From NCBI GenBank assembly GCA_022385755.1, contig MU278382.1:63832-127831 (forward strand): a stretch of 64,000 bases of DNA. The letters are read 5' to 3'. Shown piece by piece: positions 49,809-60,400 of the stretch. Below the pieces are notes generated by a model. It saw nothing but the letters and a program-made list of their open reading frames with translations, ran no database searches and had not been told where the DNA came from. A program made the position numbers and the translations under genes. The stretch's first letter is position 1; each line of letters begins with the position of its first letter. The stretch comes from Trametopsis cervina (taxonomy: Eukaryota; Basidiomycota; Agaricomycetes; Polyporales; Irpicaceae).

Positions 49809-52800
49809 AGCGGATGTCAATCTAGGAGCGGCAGAGTGGGGCTGTGGCGGTGGGGGAGAAGGGGAAGGGAGAGAGGGAAGGGGGAAGAGGCCGGCGGATA
49901 TAGCTTGTATGCACGACGGAAGAGCGCTGACACGAGATGAGTGCGCGCATCTCATATGGAACTGATCACTGACCTCTATTGGCAGACGTCGACTTCATCC
50001 CCCCTTCCCTGTTTCCATCTTCCATCCCATTCCGACGTCGGAGTGGACCTGTGACCGTCCTTCTTCATTGAGCTTCGCACACGAGCCCGCCGCATTGCAG
50101 CACCCTGTACAAGAATATTAGCAGGTGAGTATGTGTGATCATTAGATACACCAAATGCTCACCGATTGCTTGACCTTTCGCATCACTACAATGAAAGCCG
50201 CCTGTGTGAGTGAACGACGAGACGGACGAAGAGCAGAGAAGGATGGATCCGAGGAATCGGCGCACACGCGCGCGCTCACGCCACAAAGTTCATCGCGGTC
50301 CGAACATACCGGCGCAGATCTGACAAGTACGACCGTCTCAGTTTTCCAGCTCAAGCTCTCCCATAGTGCATACCGAGTGACCCACCTGCTCTGCTCCAGC
50401 TATCCTCACGCAAGCTTCTGAAAAGGCGGCAATGTCGTGTTCCCACTGGCTCTTCGCGTCACAATGCGGATTTCAGAGGTAATCTCTCTGTCAACAAGGC
50501 CAGTGAGTCAACGGTCCAACTCATCCGGTATTCCTCATCTTGCTTACACCAGGTCATTATCGCTCTCAGACACGTGTCGAAAACATGCTCTGGGTGTGGC
50601 TGGTTTGCTCGCTGTGCCTCTCGTAGGTAAGCCTTTGCATCAGTATGTTACTCGGAGACGGTGAGTGCACATCAGCTCTCTTGTACGACCTGCTACTATC
50701 CTTTTGATACCATCGCAGGGCTAAGGTACGCATTCATCCACTGTTGAACTGCTCTTGTATCCTCTGTTTTTACTCACCTCACAGCCTATGTATGTATCGA
50801 TGCCAGTGGACGACTGCTCCCTCCCTCATCGCAGCGTTCCCTGAGTTTGCCTCAGTTCCCTTTCGACCGCTGCCCACAGACTCCCTTGACGTCTGCCATC
50901 TGTTACACGTACCGCGTTGTGTTGAAATTGCAGCTACACTCGATGTACGCGCAAATCGCCGTCCATGTCTTCTGTGCCGGTTCGACTACCCCCCTCGCAG
51001 ATAAACTCTAGCAGCGCATCGCATCGCCCGCAGAGTTTCCTCTACAACACCTCAACCCGCTCATGTATGTCCCGTGTTGCGTCCAAAGCGCAAGTCAGAA
51101 TTCCCGCCTGTAATGCGACGCGGTCCTTGCTTCGCATTGCCGTCCCTCGTCCTAATACACATCAACATTGCGCAAGACTACGAAACCGGCGCCGCTGTTT
51201 AGTACACAACGTTTGTCGTCGTCCACATTGTGTTTCTCAGCTGACACTCTAACGATGTACAGGGTGGAAGTGATCTTTCTTTTGCAGTCGAAGCACATAC
51301 ACCGCTGTGTTCTCCCTCGAAAAGATCAACGATAAAATTGATCAGCAGGATCGTGCGATCAGAGGGCCCCAGATCCTGCCCCTCAAGCAGTACGGATGTT
51401 GCGACAAGTTTTACAGGTCCTGTTTACATGCTCACGCTATTGTACAGGTCTGTCGTCACTCAACCTGAGACACACCGCTCAAGGCCTAGCCAGTATCTTT
51501 CCACTGGTATATACTGACTGAAATGCACCGCACGGCTTATGTCGCTGCTGAACGGAGCCAAAGACGAAGCCCTGACAGCGATGCTAGCCCTGATGAAGTT
51601 GGCGGTTTGAAATGTGAGGCGCGTACATGCACACATCCGTCCGACTCCGCTTTACTGCTGATTTTACTATGCTAACAGACCAGCACACTGCTAAAATAAG
51701 CCCACAACACGCTTGAGGGTGCAGCAACGTCCCACTACGCGACGTCGATCCCTTCATATACACGATCGCCCCGAGCATCGCTGCTCGCGCACCCTCGACG
51801 CGATCTGTCTCGTCCAGGCGGAGATGCATGGACACAAACACAGAACCGCGAGTCCGCACTGCACACAGGCAAGGGTGTCATCAGGCACCTCCTAACTCAC
51901 GTCCATGCGTTCGCTTTTCCAAGACGCACCTCCAATTCGCAGACGACGTGCCGGACAGGCGATACCGCCTCGTCTCCTCTACGGTATGTCGACGTCGCCT
52001 GGGACACGCTCTCGCGAACGTGCCGCATACGTCGGCGACGTCAGCCTCGCGCTTGCATGGGCGTATCGTAGAACGAATATCATACGTCAGTCGCTCACTA
52101 AATTGACACTGAATGTAGTAGTCAAAGCGTTACTGTCATTAGTTTTATATACTATCTAATACTTGTGGCCCTAATTATGTTGTTGGATGACCGGCACAAT
52201 CTCGTCCTAAAAACCACGAATCACAATCAATCACTCCGTAGATATCCAGGAAGTCATCCATCCCCGGGTATCGGTGACTGACACAACTCGCAGTCCGACA
52301 CGCACATTTTCAGGGAGCCATACATCTGAGCTTGAAGGCAAGGGTCGGCCTACACAGCTTCCCAACCAGAGACACATACCTGGGCTGATGATACAGCAAT
52401 GCGGTGTATTCGGGATACCGCGCATCTCATGGACAGACGCACGACGTACCTGTGTCTGCACAGCCCAGCTGCGCCCATTTATCTTTCGTTTCCATCTTCC
52501 CTTCCATCCCATTCCGACATCGGAAGGGCCTTGTGACCGATCTTCTATCCTGCCCATCCAACACGAGGCTCGCCGCATGGCAGGAAGACCCTGTACGAGG
52601 ATATCAGAGAGCGCGCAGGTAACCATAGACAGTCCAGACTCATACCTATTCTTTGGGCCCGCTAGGATTACGTCGATGGATGCCTGTAGCGGTAAACGAC
52701 GACTCACGACATATGCACCGTCCGAGAGAAGGCCGTAATCTTCAAAGGATTTCGCGCTATGGATTCAAATCCAAATTGTACCACTGATGTCGAATGACGG

Positions 52801-53948
52801 CCCATACGCCTGGCGAAGAACTGCAAGAGTGAAACTGTTCCGCAGTCTTAGGATACGCTCGGAACGATATCGAATATTTTGCGGTGCTGGCGGGAGTCGT
52901 TCAATGGCTATGGGCAGCATACGCCAGCGATTATGCGGGGTAATCAGGCGTTCTCACGACGAGGGACGAGGGACTGCAATCGGGGGACTTGCCTTGAATG
53001 GTTGTACGAACATTATTGCCGTAGCCTGCTGCTTGATGGTGGGAATCAGTAGTGGTATACTAAAGCTCGAGCCAATTTAGGGCTCACCGGCTGTCCCGTT
53101 GATGTTGAATAAGCGAGAGTCGCACCCTTAACCCCCACTTTCTTCTGGCCTCCGCTGTGCGGGTAGGACCTTGCATCAGGTGCGACCATGGGGTTCCCGT
53201 GGCTTGTTGGCTCTGCGCGTAGAGCGCGCGTTGTACATAGCTCTCTACCACTTGCCACCGAGGGGAAATCGGATGTCGTTTAGACGGTGGAATTCATGGG
53301 CAGCGTTCCTGCTCGACGGCAATCTCCAGGCAAAAACGAGCATAGCGGCCTCGGAATCCTTGTGCTCATATATGCTCCAGAACACGAGAGATCTACGTCA
53401 ATGCTGGAATGAGTTCAAAATCAGAGGTCGTACAGAGCCGTGGGAAGGAAAGGATGTGTTCTCGGTGCCTTTAAACCGGTGCGAAAAACGCATTGTCGGC
53501 TGGCACAGATATAGCAATGAGAGACGATGCATGTTGTATTGGAAGCGGGTAGAGGGAAGCTAGTTCGAAGGGAGAGCGCGAGGTGTGAAGTGGAAGTGTT
53601 GGTCAGGGTGGATGAGCTAGGGGCCATACGCTCGCGCGAGGGGACCCGAAGTTGGAAGCTGGGGCTGAGAACACGGAGCTGCAGGTGAGAAGACAGTAAT
53701 GCATAGCCAGCGAGGAGAAAAACGTGGGATTCACTGACCTTGACACGGCTCTTCCTTCTTCCATTCATTCAGCGTCCCACCTTCCACACCGATCACCAAT
53801 CGGGACCTTTCGCGAGCGTGCCTGGTGGTTCGCACTGTCAAGCACAGCCTGAACACGCATCGATAGGCATTTCACATCGGTGATAACTCCACGACAGCCT
53901 TGTGGCGACTGAGGATCGAGGTGGGGTGCTTGACCTGTTTTGGTGTAG
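49809..53948. repeat. Spacer S4 (type II), cut off by the transposon block
   Basis: Matches S3 from its leader (49926 anchor; 11,312 bp from the gene C anchor) through to GGTGTAG at 53942-53948, equivalent to 42721-42727. There the homology ends and the Helitron-bearing block begins. It contains the leader of gene D and modules at about 49990-50125 and 52480-52620. The S3 small ORFs are present only in altered form. No gene is recognised. Confidence 0.72.
52480..52620. repeat. Recurrent spacer module, internal copy in S4
   Basis: This corresponds to 41070-41215. It shares CCATCCAACACGAGGCTCGC, GCAGGAAGACCCTGTACGAG and GATATCAGAGAGCGCGCAG followed by GTAACC. The B-box-like stretch that follows S3's copy (near 41358) is also found here near 52760, but no tRNA can be folded from either. 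Confidence 0.55.
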
Positions 53949-53950
53949 TT

Positions 53951-53969
53951 CCGATAGCATGTCTATCGG
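53951..53969. repeat. Terminal palindrome at the left end of the transposon
   Basis: CCGATAG-CATGT-CTATCGG forms a perfect 7-bp stem with a 5-base loop, two bases inside the homology break, followed by a T run. Canonical Helitrons have their hairpin near the 3' end. A hairpin at the end upstream of the Rep gene is more like Helitron2/Helentron elements. Confidence 0.7.
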
Positions 53970-54422
53970 GTTTTTGAGCGTAGTGAACAAAGCCGTGCCT
54001 GGAAAATTTAAGCTACATGCCTTTTATGGTAGTCCATCGGGTTTTCTATCGCTCAGCGCTTGCTGTTCAGGGTCTGCACCGTGCGTCGTGAAAGCCACAG
54101 TCTCTCATCCTGACTTGTCGCAGCCACCCCTGCATTCGCTTTCTCGCACTCATTACCACACCAACTGTTAGACTATCTGCATTGTGCATCGAACAGGTGG
54201 CCCTCATACTCCGGTCATCGTTGGTACGCTGCCGAGCAATGGTCCTGAGTATCGTCCTGGATGCCTGTTCGTGTTGTCTCTCTTCATTGTCTGCCAACGT
54301 AAAATTGACACATTTTATAAGGCTATGGCGGCATTTTGGTAATCGTCCCATTGTTATGCATTGCATATGTCTACTATTGTGGCCGCACGCAGGGGGCGTG
54401 CGGTACTTCTGGTTTCATCTCC
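53970..54422 (+). promoter_or_regulatory. Upstream region of the Rep-helicase gene
   Basis: This non-coding stretch lies between the terminal palindrome and the first in-frame ATG. A TATA-like TTTTATAA lies at about 54313-54320, roughly 100 bases before that ATG. The frame is open for a further 29 codons upstream of the ATG without another in-frame ATG, so an upstream exon cannot be excluded. Confidence 0.3.
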
Positions 54423-57400
54423 ATGTCTGGAGGTGGAAGACGTACCCGTCATGTTGCGACCACTACGTTGGCCCCTTATCGTGTCTTCTCCGGTGCTTTG
54501 CCTCTTTGTACTGAAGTTGAGTTTGTTGGGCAGCACACAGATGCCGAAATATACCGCTTAGCGTCCAGTGACATAGTTGCCGTCGAGGTTCCTTTAGCTA
54601 CACTTGCATTGTTTGTGCCATTCAGAGATCTCGTGTTATTGGCTCGCCGCCATCGTATTCTCATATCCAGTACATCTCGTACAATTGCAGGCCTCGCCCG
54701 CACTCTGACTGCACATAAGTGTGACCTTTCATGTTCAGCGGTCTACTCAGTGTTCCGTCGCCGCGGCCACTCTTCTGAGCCACCCTCGCCTCCCATCCCT
54801 CAGCTCCATTCAGCTGAACTTGGCGCGTCGCCTCGTCCTGCACCACCACAATTTCCTCCGAGGAAACTGACACCGCGTGAGATTGCAGACAAGATAGCGA
54901 ACTGGACCGAAGCTCTTTCCCCCGCAAAAATTGCAGAACGCCCATGCGCCGTATGTGGGCAGCTCACACTTCTTGTGAAACAGAGTTCCGTTCCTATGTC
55001 AGAGCTCGACCTTACTCACCTTGCCGTCCCTGGGGTAACTAGGGCTGAACGTAGTCGAGCCTCAGATCCTATTGTTGAGTTATCTGGACCAATCCTTCAC
55101 CAAGGAGGCATCACGCAACAGGATTCACAGTTGATCGTTCATATGTGCCCGCCCTGTTTGGTGGCTGTCCGCAGGCATCACATAGGGAGACATAGCTTGG
55201 CGAATGGTATATGGTTAGGCGACGTGCCCGATGCGCTCATGTCGCTGAACTTCGTTGAGCAGCTACTCGTCGCTAAATACAGACATAACATATGTGTAGT
55301 CCGGGTTGACAAAGGGCAACGTAAGATGTCGGCCAATGCCATTGTATTCCCTCAACCCGTCGTGGCCGTTTCTCGTATTCTGCCGCCTGCTAGAGATGAG
55401 ATGGATTTATGTCTTGCCATCCTCTTCACCGGCTCAGCTGTACCCACTCCGAAGGATTACACACGTACTCCACTACTGGTCCGCCATAACAAGGTTGTCG
55501 CCGCTTTACAATGGCTGAAATTGAATCACATCGATTATGGCGATGTTGAGCTATCTTATGAAAACATGGCCACTTATCCTGTGGATGAACCGCCTGTGGC
55601 TGTTTTGCATCGCCCGACAGATGGGCGTCTAGGAGGAGAAATGCTCGCAGTGTACGAATCCAGTGATGACCGTGGAGTAGAAACGGGCCCTTGCCCTTTT
55701 GCCGTTCATGGGATTACAGGCACTGATTTCGCACAGATGTCTTATCAAGCTAAGGTTGCAGCTGCAATAAAGTATTTTGCTTCAGGTGGCGCTGCGCTGG
55801 CCGTCAGTCATGGTAGTCGTCCATCGAACACATATGAGGACCTGAGACTTTTCCCGGGTATGTTTCCCTGGCTTTTCCCATACGGATATGGGGCGATGGG
55901 AAATAAGTTGATGCAAACAAAATTACCGCACGCTGCCCACGTCAGACAACTGCTGCTATACGCCGACTGCAGGTTTGCTGTTGACCGGTATTTTCCATTC
56001 ATTGTGTTTAACCAGCAACAGATTCGCGGGAGCTCATATGGGGGTTACGCGGTAACCAACAAATCGAATGTTGATTCTGTCGTACAGAAAATTATGGATA
56101 TTGATCCCGCGGCTTTGGATGCAATCATTTCCAGAGGGGAGGCAGGCGAGTTCGTTCGACCTGAAACCGACGCAGAACGTGCTTGCTTTGAATTGATACA
56201 GTTGATCGACCAGGTGAACCATTACGTCCCTGGCTCTGCCACGAACCGTAAATTTCAGCGCAACGAAATAAAGTCGATGATCATGCAGAAGGGCGTACCA
56301 TTCTGGTTCATAACGTTTTCTCCGACCGATTTTAAGCACCCTATATGTTTTTACTATTGCGGCATGAAGATAGACCTCTTTTCTTGTGACCAGAAACTAC
56401 CTGACTATCAAGAACGAATGTGTGCAATTGCTCAGAATCCCGTCGCTTGTGCACGCTTTTTTGATCGCATTGTACTCACGTTTTTGAGTGAGATCCTGTG
56501 CTACGGAAAGGCAGAGGATGGCTTGTTTGGCCTTACTGAGTCTTACTATGGCACCGTGGAGTCACAGGGCCGTCTTACGCTACATTTACACATCCTTATT
56601 TGGGTCAAGAACTCACTATCTCCGCAGGAGGTGCGCGATAAAATCCGCGAAAACAAAACGTTCGCAGAAGAATATACTGCATGGTTAGAATCGTGTCATC
56701 AGGGTGGATACAGTACAGGCACTGACGTGGAGATTGCAACGGTTGTTGAGCAACTGTCTCAAAACCCAACTGAGTCCATACCCGTGCCTCCGCCATCTGA
56801 TATGACCGATGCTGATGCGGAGTCGTGGTTAAATGAGGTTCGTCGGATTACAGACTGCATTGTTCACCTTTCCAATAGACACAATAGTCGTCACGATAAA
56901 GGATGCTTGAGAGGTAACGCTCCTAATACGTACTGCCGCGCGAACTTTCCTCGGATGCTATATCCACAGACTCTCGTGGACTGGGTGACAGGAAGTGTAC
57001 AGTTGAGACATACTGACCAGTGGATGAACACATTTAATATTGTTTTGACTTACCTAATTCGTTGTAATACGGACGTTACATGCTTAATGTCGAGCACCCA
57101 GGTTCGCGCCATAATAGCTTATGTCACGGACTATGTCACCAAAAACTCCTTGAAGACGCACGCCGTTTTCGAGACCATTAAAGCAGTGCTTGACAAGAAG
57201 ACTGATATTGTCAATGAACATGCGACAGTAAAAGATGCTGCGCGCACTGTACTGGTCAAAATAGTGAACGGGTTGACTGCGAAATCTGAATCTCCCGGTC
57301 CAATGACTTGCGCCCTTCTCCTTGGGCAACCAGATCATTACACCCCCGAGTCATTTCGTGTATGTTACTGGTGGCCTTTCGCGAAATATGTAGAGAACAC

Positions 57401-60400
57401 CGCGTTTTGTATCGCTACAGACAGCGCCAGTCAGAACACTCAAGAAAAGGTGATTCTGAGTTGTAAAGATGGTCGTATAATTGCCCGTAACCAAATACAA
57501 GATTATATCCTTCGTCCCACTGAACATCAGTGTCTTTCGCTGTATGACTTCCTGTGTACCACCGTTGTTAAAAAAATTACCAAACAACATCGTCCACATG
57601 CTCCACACTCCGGTGAATGCAGCGATGTCGATATGGATGCAAGCACTGATGGGGAGGAGGATTCGGGTGATGAACCCAGTGACAATACAAACGAGGATGA
57701 CGTTGCAGAACAGAATATTCGTCCTGGTACGCAGTACTATAAATTTCAGCCCGAGCATCCGTTATCTACTACTCATGGAGTGTTTTTTGTCAAAAACCCT
57801 GTTCTTTTGAACTTTGTTGGTGGGACTTTACCACGACGCGATCGTGGTGACCGCGAAGAATATTGTCGTGTCATGTTGACACTTTTCGCTCCAGTCGGAT
57901 GGCGGTCTGGGTTGGATCTCAAGCCTGATGGTCGTACTTGGTGCGAAGTATTCGATGGTACTGTGTTCGATGCGACCCACCTGTATATTATGAATAACAT
58001 GAACCTCCTTTATGAGTGTTATGACGCAAAACATGACTGGGCAGCACAGCGACGAGAGCATGGAAACAATGGCAGTGCCACGTTGAATGGCATTGGCAAC
58101 TTCTCTGAGGCAGTGCTACAGGACGTTGAAAGATTTGGAAACGAGTGCGATATTGGCGATCAGCTTCTTGATGTTGGTATCTTAGCCAGTGCATGCGAGA
58201 CACCTGCTGACTTTGGCCGCAAAACAGTCAGGCACATGCGTGAGTTTCACGAGATGACTCTACTAATGAAGAGCGCAGGCGCACCCATATCGTCTGTAGG
58301 ATCAGAAACTGTAGATCCGCATCATGCTCTAAGTTCGTTCGAAGCAGAGGGCCTCTCCATCTCAACAACCAACACCTCTGTTTCTGGCACAGATGATACC
58401 ATGTTCCCATCAAGAAATAGTCTTGAGTGGGATTCTATTCTGTCCAGTGTTCGCGATGCGGTTTTGTCTGAACGTGCACGTCCTTCCATCCCCGCACTGG
58501 AAGACAACTTGCAAGATCAACGCATGGCACCTCAGAGGGTGGGCAATGTTCCACTGTGTTGTGACTCTACGCATGGCAGTGTCTATGTTGTTACTACAAA
58601 ATGCATGCAATGGGTAGACAATGCGACGACCGTGGCATCCTCGATAGATCCACACATTGCTCTTATAAAGCAAGTTGTGGACCAGTTTACGCTAAATTCA
58701 GCACAGCAACGTGCATTCAAAATTGCGGCGACGTATTTAGCTCACAACGATACAACGGCACTTCGAATGTATTTGGCAGGGATGGCGGGTACAGGGAAGA
58801 GTCAGGTTCTCCATGCCATAGGTACCTTCTTAGATTTACGAGGGGAATCTTGTAGATTCGTTGTAATGGCGCCCACTGGGAGCGCAGCAGCTTTAATCGG
58901 TGGCTCGACATATCATTCGATGTTGGGGTTCGGACAATCGTCTGGTAAGCAGTCTATGGCAAATTTAGAGAAAGTAAGAGGTCGCCTAACAGGCGTAGAC
59001 GTCATTTTCCTCGATGAAATTTCTATGTTTAGTCTGCACGACTTGTATCGAATCAGCGCACAACTATGTAAGGCTCTAAACGTGCCCGAGAAGTCATTTG
59101 GGGGTTTGGGTGTCATTGTAGCGGGTGATTTTGCCCAGTTGCCCCCAGTAGGAAAGGGAAGTGTACCATTGTACTCAGACACTGTAGGTTCATTCAGTGA
59201 CGGAAGCACGTTGCGTTCCCAGCAGAATGCTATGGGAAAGGTTCTGTGGCATTCATTCACTACTGTCGTGATCTTACGTGAAAACATGCGAATACGTAGC
59301 ATGTGTGGGGAAGATATAGCTTTCAGGAGGGTGTTAGAAAATATGCGCTATAAGTCCTGCACGAAAGAGGACATCGCCGTTTTGCGATCCCGTACTGCGA
59401 ATGCAGACGATCCCGAGCTATCCTTGGCCAATTCTCGCTTTGCGTCTGTGTCCATGATCACTGCTCACAATGCACAACGTGATGCCATCAACTTGCATTC
59501 ACTACACCGCTTTGCACGGGAACGTGGTGTATCTTTGTCCTATTTTCATTCTATCGATAAGTGGGCAGGCCGTGATGCAAACAGCGATGCATCAGTCAAA
59601 GGCGCAAACCAAAAAATGCAGCATCTTCTGTGGAACTTGCCTCCTGCGTTGACTGAAAATCGTGCGGGAATTTTACCGCTTTGCATGGGCATGCCTGTAC
59701 TACTGAAGGCCAATAAGGTCACCGAGATTTCTGCTACTAACGGTGCAGAAGCGACTGTTGTGGGATGGCAAGCACATTGGGACACAGAACACCTGTATCA
59801 ACATTTAGACGTTGTTTTTGTCCATTTGACTGCTCCACCCCAGCCATGCAAAGTTCCTGGTCTTCCGCGAAATGTTATACCAATTACAACGCATACCGAA
59901 CGAATCAATTGTACGTTGCCGTCAGATTCGTCTGTCAGGGTCTCACGCACGCAAGTTCAACTCTTACCAAATTTTGGAATGACTGACTATGCATCGCAAG
60001 GTCGTACACGACACGAAAATGTAGTGCATTTAGAGCATTGCAGAGGTGTATTGAGTGTATACACATGTTTGTCTCGAAGCTCCAGTCTGCAAGGAACGCT
60101 GATTGTTGGACGATTAGATGCTTCTAAAATAACGGGAGGTCTATCAGGCGCATTGCGAAATGAATTTTACGAACTTGAATTACTGGATGACATAACTACC
60201 AAACGTTGGTGTGAAGCTCTACCTCAGGCACTCGATGTCTCCACCCGATCTGTACTGTTGCCTGATTTCCTCAAAACACAAGAATCAGGGTACAGACCAC
60301 CATATCTGCATCACACCCTCCAGATCCGTGCTCGCGAAAGGCTGCACAATAAAAGCAACACGGGTAAGGTTCCATGGCAGGTTCTGGATCACGTTAGAAC

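Noticed and set aside
96..53948. Most other short open frames in the array and on the reverse of the Helitron gene
   Set aside because: They are antisense or shifted-frame shadows of the DUF6535 and Helitron genes, or non-conserved frames in spacers that often begin with non-ATG codons.
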